DNA of 64,000 nucleotides from Desulfobacteraceae bacterium Eth-SRB2 (GTDB lineage: Bacteria; Desulfobacterota; Desulfobacteria; Desulfobacterales; UBA11574), in the NCBI GenBank assembly GCA_004193595.1, contig RPGQ01000004.1, forward strand, positions 108,264 through 172,263, written 5' to 3'. Position 1 is the first letter of the stretch; each line of letters opens with the position of its first letter. Position numbers and translations under genes: made by a program. Shown here in pieces: positions 36,196 through 43,028 of the stretch. Under the pieces are notes generated by a model. It was not told the origin of the DNA and ran no database searches. It saw only the letters and a program-made list of their open reading frames with translations.

Positions 36196-36828
36196 ATGAA
36201 AAAAAATAAGTATTCACAATGTGCGGCATGCCGGAAACAAAAACCCGTCGTTCCGGTGAAAAGAAAAATAGTTCATGATGTGGATGTCCAAAAAACTTTC
36301 AGATTGATAACCGACTTTGTCACGGGAGAAAAGATACCCGATGTCGGTTCAGAGGCCAACCGCCAGATGGTTGAGAGGTATCTGGTGACAGAAAAAGGAT
36401 ATACAAAAGATGATATTGAAGTCAATGCCCCCCTTGAGGTGACAATAGGCGAAGCCCCCTATCGCGCATGGGTTGACCTGGTTGTCTCTGTGGACAACCA
36501 GCGGTATATGGCGGTTAAATGTGCATCGGGTTCCCTGGGGTCAAGGGAAAGGGAAATTATTTCCGCCGCCAGGCTCTTGGATGAATACCAGATTCCTTTT
36601 TCCGTGGTCTCGGACGGCAAAACTGCCATGGTGCTCGATACCGTATCCGGTGAAAAGATCGGAGAGGGTCTTGATGCAATTCCGTCCAAAAGAGCGTTGA
36701 AAGAAAAGGCTGAGAGGTTTAAATTGCAGCCGGTTGCTGAAAAACGACTGGAGCGTGAAAAACTGATCTTTCGTTCCTATGACAGTATGAATGTTAATGT
36801 AGGCCGCAAAATATCATCCAAAGAATAA
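36196..36828 (+). CDS. Stand-alone type I restriction HsdR N-terminal-like nuclease domain protein
   Basis: A 210-residue protein resembling the HSDR_N domain (PD-(D/E)XK fold). It has EANRQMVERYLVTEKGYTKDDIEV, then APYRAWVDLVVSV with the acidic position, and YMAVKCASGS, where the usual E-x-K reads V-K, so the catalytic glutamate may be lost. CAACRKQK near the N-terminus is a CxxC pair. An upstream in-frame ATG exists at 36148. I chose 36196 because GAGAGGATGTT precedes it. No hsdS, hsdM or motor domain is adjacent. Confidence 0.7.
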   Translation: MKKNKYSQCAACRKQKPVVPVKRKIVHDVDVQKTFRLITDFVTGEKIPDVGSEANRQMVERYLVTEKGYTKDDIEVNAPLEVTIGEAPYRAWVDLVVSVDNQRYMAVKCASGSLGSREREIISAARLLDEYQIPFSVVSDGKTAMVLDTVSGEKIGEGLDAIPSKRALKEKAERFKLQPVAEKRLEREKLIFRSYDSMNVNVGRKISSKE

Positions 36829-36837
36829 TCGAACACC

Positions 36838-37021
36838 TAACCCGGACAAGCCGGAAAAGTTACAAGTGAGCTAAAATTTGAAGGGAGCTAAAGTTAAGGA
36901 GTCGCTACGCTCCAGCTTTTATACAACTTGGCAGTATTCCTTAACTTTAGGTCACTTTAGGCACTTCACACTTAATTGGCTAAACATTTTTTTTGCCACA
37001 AAAAGCACAAAATTCACAATT
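36838..37021 (+). repeat. Dispersed repeat B, diverged copy with unrelated centre
   Basis: It begins ACCTAACCCGGACAAGCCGG and ends TTTGCCACAAAAAGCACAAA...ATTCACAATTAAG, as in other copies, but the central 100 bp differs and contains AGCTAAAGTTAAGGAG and its near-complement CTTAACTTTAGGTCAC. Confidence 0.6.
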
Positions 37022-37027
37022 AAGAAA

Positions 37028-37813
37028 CTATAGATTTATCTGCATAAGATCCTCTGCAAGGAGCAGGGGGCCGGAATAGCTTTTTCGGCACTCTTTCTCG
37101 ATATCGACTTGATCGCATTCCGGATAAAAATGGGTCAAAACCAGTTTGCGGACATTGGCCCGGTTTGCAATCTCTCCTGCCAGAGAGGGGGTAAGATGAC
37201 CTTTTACCTTCAATTCATCGGGAAGTGCCGATTCACAAATAAGAAGATCTGCATCCTTTGAAAGCGTAACCAGATTTTCGGAAAAATCCGTATCCCCGGA
37301 ATAGACCATGGATATTCCGGCGGAACTTGTTATTCTGAATGCAATGCTTTCCGGGTTGTGCTCAACCGGAAGCGATTCCACTGTAAAATCATCAAACTCC
37401 CTCATGTCATGACCGGTATTGTCGAGTTCAACAATGGTTAAAAGACCCGGTGCAAGTTCGATCCAATGGCCATAAACATTTTTCAGGTTTTCATAAAATT
37501 TTGCAAATCCCCTCCCGGCCATCATGGTAATCGGAATTTTACGCCGGCTCCCGTCAGGATATTTGTTGGCGAATAAAAACGGGACCAGTTCAGCGGTATG
37601 ATCCGGGTGGAAATGGCTGTAAAAAACAAAGGAAACATCGAAAATCTCAATACCGTTTTCAAGAAGCTTTCGCATGGTACCGGCTCCGGAATCAAACAGA
37701 AGAAATTTGTCCCTTATTTTCGCAAGTATTGAGCATGAACTTCGTTTCAGAGAAGGGACACATGTTCCAGAACCCAGGATGGTCACAGACATCTCGACAG
37801 TATCAGAACTCAT
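37028..37813 (-). CDS. MBL-fold metallo-hydrolase (RNase Z-like)
   Basis: Metallo-beta-lactamase-fold hydrolase of 261 residues. The zinc motif HFHPDHTAELVPF is near residue 66, a VEHNPESIAF segment near 152, YSGDT near 171 and VLTHFYPECD near 224. The pattern matches the RNase Z/arylsulfatase-like branch, but the tRNA-processing exosite is not evident, so substrate is open. It starts 4 bp inside the end of the DHH gene, so the two are co-translated. Confidence 0.82.
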   Translation of the reverse strand: MSSDTVEMSVTILGSGTCVPSLKRSSCSILAKIRDKFLLFDSGAGTMRKLLENGIEIFDVSFVFYSHFHPDHTAELVPFLFANKYPDGSRRKIPITMMAGRGFAKFYENLKNVYGHWIELAPGLLTIVELDNTGHDMREFDDFTVESLPVEHNPESIAFRITSSAGISMVYSGDTDFSENLVTLSKDADLLICESALPDELKVKGHLTPSLAGEIANRANVRKLVLTHFYPECDQVDIEKECRKSYSGPLLLAEDLMQINL

Positions 37814-38799
37814 TTTTTGCCCGCTTTTTTTTCAACTTTGTTTATGATCCACAGTAAGAACTTTTTATCATCCGTATAATCAACAACCTCTTTGAGGTCG
37901 GCCAATGGAATCTCAGCACGCGCCATGCTTTTATGGCCGCCTGCAGAGCCGATTTTTCCGAAACTTAGTTTGGCGACTTTACCTGCATCCTTGCGAAGAC
38001 CGTCGTTTCTGAAAACAAGAACCAGTTTTTTATTATATAAACCAGAGACAATGCTCCAGTTCACGGAGCTGATTTTCATGAAAAAATCTGCGATAATCAC
38101 GCAAATGTCAGGATTTACCACCGAACCGAGGTAAGCAAACATATGTCCTTTACGGATGCGCTTATTATCAAGGGCAATTTTGAAATATTTTAAAAAATCG
38201 AGTGTCAATTCCGACTGTTCAATCTTGTGGATAAGATGGAGATTAAAATGACGGTAAAGGAACTGAAATGCCCTGACATCTTCAATTAAGGTTTGACGTA
38301 CGAAATTGTCCGTATCTGTTTTAATGGCATAAAACAGGCCGGTGGCCAGTTTGCTGGAAGGTTTAATTTTTGCCGCCCTTAAATATTCGGTCATTATGGT
38401 GGCGGTTGCTCCGTATTTAGGGCGGATATCCACAAAAGGCGCACTTACACCGGTGTCGGGATGATGATCAATAATGACATGCGGCGGGTACTCTGCAAAT
38501 ATTTCATTATGGTCCGGCTGGGAATCGACAATTACAAAACGGGTGAAGGCATCTTTGACAATGTCTTTGATTGGAACAAGATCCACACCCAATAGTCGGA
38601 TCATCGCGATGTTGTCCGGACGTTTAATGATGTTGATATTGGAGATGGTTACACCGGATACTTTGCGCCAAAGCAATCTTTTGACAGCCATAGCGCTTGC
38701 AATTGAATCCGGATCGGCATTAATCAAGATAAGAACATTACTGTCTCCTTCAAACGGATCATAAAAACGGCGTAATTTTTCGGCGGCTGAGAGTGTCAT
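37810..38799 (-). CDS. DHH-family phosphoesterase (NrnA/RecJ-like)
   Basis: Manganese-dependent phosphoesterase of 329 residues. The first motif NADPDSIASAMAVKRL is near 29, VIVDSQPDHN near 89, and the DHH motif IIDHHPDTG near 108. A C-terminal DHHA1 domain ends GSAGGHKSMARAEIPL. The likely substrate is nanoRNA or pApA/pGpG-type dinucleotides, which would fit a cell rich in c-di-GMP signalling, but this is inference. It is divergent from the ATP synthase Fo operon. Confidence 0.85.
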   Translation of the reverse strand: MTLSAAEKLRRFYDPFEGDSNVLILINADPDSIASAMAVKRLLWRKVSGVTISNINIIKRPDNIAMIRLLGVDLVPIKDIVKDAFTRFVIVDSQPDHNEIFAEYPPHVIIDHHPDTGVSAPFVDIRPKYGATATIMTEYLRAAKIKPSSKLATGLFYAIKTDTDNFVRQTLIEDVRAFQFLYRHFNLHLIHKIEQSELTLDFLKYFKIALDNKRIRKGHMFAYLGSVVNPDICVIIADFFMKISSVNWSIVSGLYNKKLVLVFRNDGLRKDAGKVAKLSFGKIGSAGGHKSMARAEIPLADLKEVVDYTDDKKFLLWIINKVEKKAGKK

Positions 38800-38887
38800 A
38801 TGGGCATATAATATATTAAAAAAAATTTAATGCAATCATACTTTTTTTTCGATTCAGATAACGCACGAAAAAAAATCGTTTATCTTC

Positions 38888-38916
38888 TTGACAGTTACAA
38901 ATAATATTTGTTATCA
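38888..38916 (+). promoter_or_regulatory. Predicted sigma70 promoter of the Fo operon
   Basis: TTGACA at 38888-38893 and TTATCA at 38911-38916 are 17 bp apart, about 75 bp before the atpZ start. Confidence 0.5.
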
Positions 38917-38992
38917 GTCTATCATTTTTTTTAGAGGTATTTATAAAAAATTAAAGCAATGCTTCGAGTTTAAAAGGCTTTTATCAGGCAGG

Positions 38993-39289
38993 ATGCCAAA
39001 ACCAAAAAAAAAGCTTTTCGACTACAAAAGAAACCAGCCTTGGGTCGAAAATCTTTACATTGTAACGCAACTGGGTCTTACAATGGCCGGTTGTATCGGT
39101 TTTTGTTTTTTTATTGGACTATACCTTGACAGATGGCTGGGAACACGGGGTGTTTTCATCACCATCTTTATTATTTTGGGTGTTATCGGTGGCGCAAACG
39201 TTGTATACCGTCAGATTCTCGAGATAACCGAACAAACCGAACAACAAAAGGAAAATAATAAAGTAAATTCCGAAAATGGAAACGATTAG
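38993..39289 (+). CDS. atpZ: AtpZ/AtpI-family ATP synthase accessory protein
   Basis: A small membrane protein of 98 residues with two transmembrane segments (LYIVTQLGLTMAGCIGFCFF near 20-40 and FITIFIILGVIGGANVVY near 55-72), separated by GLYLDRWLGT, the usual AtpZ/AtpI hallmark. It precedes atpI, with a 14-bp overlap. A longer frame from 38888 is rejected because it lies over the promoter. The family is thought to help c-ring assembly or import Mg2+; here it may handle the unusual rotor. Confidence 0.8.
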   Translation: MPKPKKKLFDYKRNQPWVENLYIVTQLGLTMAGCIGFCFFIGLYLDRWLGTRGVFITIFIILGVIGGANVVYRQILEITEQTEQQKENNKVNSENGND

Positions 39290-39662
39290 ACAAACACAAA
39301 AAAAGTACTGTACCAGAGCAATCACGGTTGCAATTTTTGCAGGACTTTTATTTATCCTGATCGATTACAAACCCATTGGAAAGGGTTTGATTCTTGGAAC
39401 TGTTTTCAGCATCTTAAATTTTATCTTAATGGGTGAAATGCTCCCTCTGAAAATTGGCAAAACAAAAGGAAAAACCTTCATGTTTTCCCTGGGTTCGATT
39501 TTTTTCAGATATTTTATTTTAGCCATACCAATGGTAATGGCCATCAAACTTGAGCAATACAATCTTATTTCTGTAGTGGTCGGTATTTTTTTTGTCCAGG
39601 TGTTTATTATGGCGGATCACTTGTTAGATTTTTTATGGTCTGCCCGTGGGAAACAGGTATAG
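39276..39662 (+). CDS. atpI: ATP synthase subunit I-like membrane protein
   Basis: A 128-residue protein with four hydrophobic segments (AITVAIFAGLLFILIDY, GLILGTVFSILNFILMG, FRYFILAIPMVMAI and LISVVVGIFFVQVFIM). It has the position and topology of AtpI, a c-ring assembly chaperone. The start overlaps the end of atpZ. Confidence 0.75.
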   Translation: METIRQTQKKYCTRAITVAIFAGLLFILIDYKPIGKGLILGTVFSILNFILMGEMLPLKIGKTKGKTFMFSLGSIFFRYFILAIPMVMAIKLEQYNLISVVVGIFFVQVFIMADHLLDFLWSARGKQV

Positions 39663-39674
39663 GAAAAATGCATT

Positions 39675-40349
39675 ATGGAAGATTTAGGTAAAATCCACCA
39701 ACTCATCGTTCCTTGTTTCGGACACGATATGGTCTTTAATCTTGAAATCATTGTAATGACCTGGATCGTCATCTTAGGGCTGATTTGTTTTGGTTTTCTG
39801 GCTGCCAGAAAAAAGAATATGCTGCCCGGCCCCTTACAGATAGCGGGAGAATTATTGATTACAGCTCTTTTCGGTTTGACCGGGGATGCCCTGGATGAGA
39901 AGCTGGCAAAAAAATATGCGCCCCTAATATGTGCGCTGTTCATGTTTCTGGTAGTTTGCAACTGGCTGGGGCTCATTCCCCACCTTGAAGAACCGACCAA
40001 GGATCTCAACACGCCGTTAAGTCTGGGGATAATGGGGTTTTTCATTGCCCATTATACCGGAATTAAGGCCAAGGGTTTAAAACGTTATCTATTAGATTAC
40101 TGCCATCCGATCTTCATCATGGCGCCGCTGAATGTGATTGGTGAACTTGCCAAGATTGTTTCCATCTCTTTTCGTTTGTTTGGCAACATTATGGGTGGGG
40201 CAATCATTATACTGGTGGTATCTCACTTAACCTTCAGTATAATTTTGCCGCCATTTCTGAATGCTTTTTTTGGGATTTTTGTCGGCACAATTCAGGCTTT
40301 TGTCTTTACCATGCTAACGCTTGTATACATTTCAGTGCAGGTTAATTAA
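39675..40349 (+). CDS. atpB: ATP synthase Fo subunit a
   Basis: The stator channel subunit, 224 residues with about six transmembrane helices. The essential arginine is in ISFRLFGNIMGG (near residue 170). Conserved PLNVIGELAKIVS and FVFTMLTLVYISVQV segments are present. A second ATG 7 bp upstream (39668) is too close to the AGGAAA. The start at 39675 has 8-bp spacing. Confidence 0.94.
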   Translation: MEDLGKIHQLIVPCFGHDMVFNLEIIVMTWIVILGLICFGFLAARKKNMLPGPLQIAGELLITALFGLTGDALDEKLAKKYAPLICALFMFLVVCNWLGLIPHLEEPTKDLNTPLSLGIMGFFIAHYTGIKAKGLKRYLLDYCHPIFIMAPLNVIGELAKIVSISFRLFGNIMGGAIIILVVSHLTFSIILPPFLNAFFGIFVGTIQAFVFTMLTLVYISVQVN

Positions 40350-40352
40350 GTT

Positions 40353-41327
40353 ATGTCATATGATGTTAAAACTTGGGTAGATGTGGCTGCATTTGTGGGA
40401 GCCGGACTCTCAATGGGTTTGGGCGCCATCGGCGCAGGAATCGGTGAAGGATTAACGGCAGCGCGTGCCACTTTAGCCATATCTCGCAATCCCGAAGCTT
40501 CCGGCGAAATTTTTAAGACAATGCTGGTAGGCCAAGCCATTGCTGAGACGGCTGGAATCTTCGGCCTCGTTATTGCGATGATGTTGCTGTTTGTAAAAAA
40601 CCCCAACCCATCATTTATTATGGTCGCGGTCTTTATAGGGGCCGGATTGTGCATGGGGTTCGGAGCTATTGGTTCAGGTGTGGGCGGAGGTTTCCCCGCA
40701 GGTGAAGCGTGTACCGGGATAGCGCGACAGCCGGCAATGACCAAACGCCTGAACACAACCATGCTGATAGGCTCATCAATATGCCAAACCCCAGCAATCT
40801 TTGCTCTGGTAACCGCTCTTATTCTTTTATTTTCAGATTTTTCCGCCCTTCCCCTTTGCCCAACCTGGGCGGCGGTTCTGGGGGCAGGGTTCGCGTGCGG
40901 AATAGCTGCCATCGGGCCGGGAATTGGAGACGGTTTGGTTGCGGGCGCCTGCTGTGAGTCGGTGGCAAGACAACCTTCGTCGGCGACAATTGCGACGACG
41001 ACGATGCTTTTGGGAATGGCGGTTACTGAGACAACAGCCATATATGGTCTTTTGGTAAGCTTTATATTGATGTTTAAAACCTTTCCGGCAACGGACGCGA
41101 TTGCACCTGCCATGGCTTTACTTGGCGCGGGTTTGTGCATGGGGATCGGTGCTATTGGACCGGGAATCGGAGAAGGACTGACAGCGTATAGCGCAGTGGG
41201 GCAGGTAGGAAAAAATCAGAAGAATAGCGCAGAGTTAGTAAGAGTAATGCTGGTGGGCCAGGCGGTTTCCGAATCCACAGGAATCTATTCTCTGGTGATC
41301 GCTCTGGTTTTAATTTTTGTCGTGTGA
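40353..41327 (+). CDS. ATP synthase Fo subunit c, four-hairpin tandem form
   Basis: A 324-residue rotor protein made of four complete c-subunit hairpins (about 81 residues each, eight transmembrane helices) in one unbroken frame. Each hairpin has the G-A-G-x-x-x-G-x-G/A-A-I-G glycine-rich helix. The ion-site pairs, always 33 residues apart, are Glu32/Glu65, Gly112/Gln145, Asp193/Glu226 and Glu274/Glu307. Hairpin 2 has therefore lost both carboxylates. Hairpin 4 ends [15 protein letters not shown], as the single c subunit does. The family normally has one hairpin; V-type and some archaeal rotors have two or more. The ribosome-binding site is weak. It lies 3 bp after atpB and 52 bp before the ordinary c gene. 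Confidence 0.93.
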   Translation: MSYDVKTWVDVAAFVGAGLSMGLGAIGAGIGEGLTAARATLAISRNPEASGEIFKTMLVGQAIAETAGIFGLVIAMMLLFVKNPNPSFIMVAVFIGAGLCMGFGAIGSGVGGGFPAGEACTGIARQPAMTKRLNTTMLIGSSICQTPAIFALVTALILLFSDFSALPLCPTWAAVLGAGFACGIAAIGPGIGDGLVAGACCESVARQPSSATIATTTMLLGMAVTETTAIYGLLVSFILMFKTFPATDAIAPAMALLGAGLCMGIGAIGPGIGEGLTAYSAVGQVGKNQKNSAELVRVMLVGQAVSESTGIYSLVIALVLIFVV

Positions 41328-41379
41328 TGATAATCTCTTTTGATAACAAAATAAACCATAAACTTTTAGGAGGATAAAA

Positions 41380-41628
41380 ATGGCAATCGAAGGCGCGGAC
41401 ATTATAAAAGCAGCTGCTTTTCTAGGAGCGGGACTTTCAATGGGGATCGGAGCCATCGGTCCGGGAGTCGGTGAAGGTATGGCCGCTGCAAAAGCATGTG
41501 AAGCAATCGGTAAAAACCCAAAAGAAGCGGGACTGTTAACCCGAACAATGCTCGTCGGTCAGGCGGTTTCCGAATCCACCGGAATCTATTCTCTGGTTAT
41601 CGCTTTATTACTTCTTTTTGTTGTTTAA
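41380..41628 (+). CDS. atpE: ATP synthase Fo subunit c, single-hairpin form
   Basis: Standard 82-residue rotor subunit with two transmembrane helices. Glu32 lies in [10 protein letters not shown] and Glu65 in [14 protein letters not shown], with Ser66, Thr67 and Tyr70. Paired carboxylates plus S-T-x-x-Y correspond to the Na+-binding site known from Ilyobacter- and Fusobacterium-type c-rings. TAGGAGGATAAAA before the ATG is a strong ribosome-binding site, much better than that of the four-hairpin gene, consistent with higher copy number. Confidence 0.95.
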   Translation: MAIEGADIIKAAAFLGAGLSMGIGAIGPGVGEGMAAAKACEAIGKNPKEAGLLTRTMLVGQAVSESTGIYSLVIALLLLFVV

Positions 41629-41659
41629 TTCCTGAAGCTGTTTTTTTGGAAAGCGGACT

Positions 41660-42115
41660 ATGCATATTATCAGCAATATAGCTCTTATAACTATAAATGA
41701 AACGCTATTTGTTCAACTTATCTCGTTCCTAATCTTTTTGTTTATCATTAACCGTATTATGTTTCGTCCTTTACAAAATACAATGAGCGAAAGGGAGAGC
41801 TATATAGGTCAGACAAATCGCGATATTTTGGATGCGACCAAGGATCTTCAAAGTCTCACCAATAACCTCCGAGCAAAGGAAATGGAAACCAGAGTTCAGG
41901 CGTTTGAATTACAGGGTGAAATCGAAGAATTAGGAAAAAATGAGGCCGCTACGATATTCGCTTCTGTTCAGGAGGAAATCAAAGATGGAAGACAAAAGGC
42001 TGAAAAAGAAGTTGAAACTCTGCTTTCTGATGCCAGAAAAAATATCAAAAAGGAATCGGAATCCCTGGTGGTGAATATCATGGAATGTTTGTTGGATCGG
42101 AGGCTGGTTCAATGA
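41660..42115 (+). CDS. ATP synthase Fo subunit b' (peripheral stalk)
   Basis: A 151-residue stator-stalk protein. There is one N-terminal membrane helix (FVQLISFLIFLFIINRIMF, near 18-36), then R-P-L and a long helical, charged coiled coil. It is the shorter of two b-type subunits in this operon and has no signal peptide. GGAAAG lies about 9 bp upstream. The ATGA overlap with the next gene implies co-translation and heterodimer formation. Confidence 0.85.
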   Translation: MHIISNIALITINETLFVQLISFLIFLFIINRIMFRPLQNTMSERESYIGQTNRDILDATKDLQSLTNNLRAKEMETRVQAFELQGEIEELGKNEAATIFASVQEEIKDGRQKAEKEVETLLSDARKNIKKESESLVVNIMECLLDRRLVQ

Positions 42116-42693
42116 AGAGGCTCGATAAAATAATGTGGCTGTGCTTTTATTTTTTAGTAGGGATTATAAGTTTCCATCTTTGCGGGCAAGACGTTTGGGC
42201 TGCTGAAAACGCAGGGAGTTGGCGTAGCACGTATGACATAGTCTTAAAATGGATCAATTTCATAATACTTGCCTTTGTGTTGGTTAAATTTGGCAAAGCG
42301 CCTCTCATGAATTTTTTGCGGGGTAAAAAAGAAAATCTGGCGCGGGAAATAAAGCAAATAGAGAATGAGAAGGCAGAACTTAAAGGCAAAATCAAGGAGA
42401 CTTCTAAAATTATCGATGAAAGTGACGTCCGTTTTGCAGAACTAAAAGATCGAATCGTTCTTCAGGGGGAAAAGAAAAAAGAGGCCATTATCCAAACCGC
42501 TCAAAATCAAAGCAAGACCATGCTGGAAGACGCAAAGCGAAGAATCGATACTCATTTTATACAGGCCAAAAACAAATTTAGGGCAGAAATGATTGACAGG
42601 GCTATTGATCTTGCACTGGAAAGACTTCCCAAAGAAATTACCGCTGAAGACAATGAGAAATTAACTATTGAGTATTTAACCTTAGTGAAATAA
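42112..42693 (+). CDS. atpF: ATP synthase Fo subunit b (peripheral stalk)
   Basis: A 193-residue stalk protein. It begins with a cleavable-looking hydrophobic segment (IMWLCFYFLVGIISFHLCG) ending near a VWAAE signal-peptidase-like site. A second membrane helix (WINFIILAFVLVKFG, near 52-66) and a charged coiled coil follow. The longest frame starts at 42085. I chose ATG 42112, which overlaps the b' stop. It is the last gene; no atpH, A, G, D or C follows, and a terminator comes 90 bp later. Confidence 0.88.
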   Translation: MKRLDKIMWLCFYFLVGIISFHLCGQDVWAAENAGSWRSTYDIVLKWINFIILAFVLVKFGKAPLMNFLRGKKENLAREIKQIENEKAELKGKIKETSKIIDESDVRFAELKDRIVLQGEKKKEAIIQTAQNQSKTMLEDAKRRIDTHFIQAKNKFRAEMIDRAIDLALERLPKEITAEDNEKLTIEYLTLVK

Positions 42694-42782
42694 AATTTAA
42701 TATTTCAACCGGTCAGATCTTTTTCATGTTATCATCAGTGGACCCCCCAATTTATTGGGACCTTACAATAAAACAAATTAAT

Positions 42783-42817
42783 AAGCCCGGCTTATGATAC
42801 GCCGGGCTTATTTTGTT
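42783..42817 (+). terminator. Intrinsic terminator of the Fo operon
   Basis: AAGCCCGGC (42783-42791) and GCCGGGCTT (42801-42809) form a perfect 9-bp stem with a 9-nt loop, followed by ATTTTGTTT. Confidence 0.9.
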
Positions 42818-42837
42818 TGAAAAAAGAAATCATTTAA

Positions 42838-42993
42838 ACCTAACGCGGACAACCCGGAACCAAAAATATTTGCCACAAAGCCACTAAGACACAAAGGATA
42901 TATTTATTATTCTTCCTTCGTGCCTTGGTGCCTTAGTGGCAGGATTGAAAAAGTTTTGCCACAAAAAGCACAAAACATACAACCAAGGAACTA
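42838..42993 (+). repeat. Dispersed repeat B, copy 2
   Basis: CCTAACGCGGACAACCCGGA, CACAAAGCCACTAAGACACA, CTTCGTGCCTTGGTGCCTTA and GCCACAAAAAGCACAAAACA occur in the same order as in 14005-14160 (inverted). It is a near-identical 155-bp pair at 29 kb distance. Confidence 0.75.
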
Positions 42994-43028
42994 ATTACAA
43001 AAATAGAATTTTTTCCTCTTTATTCATT

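Noticed and set aside
40346..41140. 264-codon open frame on the minus strand inside the four-hairpin c gene
   Set aside because: Repetitive antisense of a glycine- and alanine-rich gene; low complexity (many Pro, Ala, Ile) and no ribosome-binding site.
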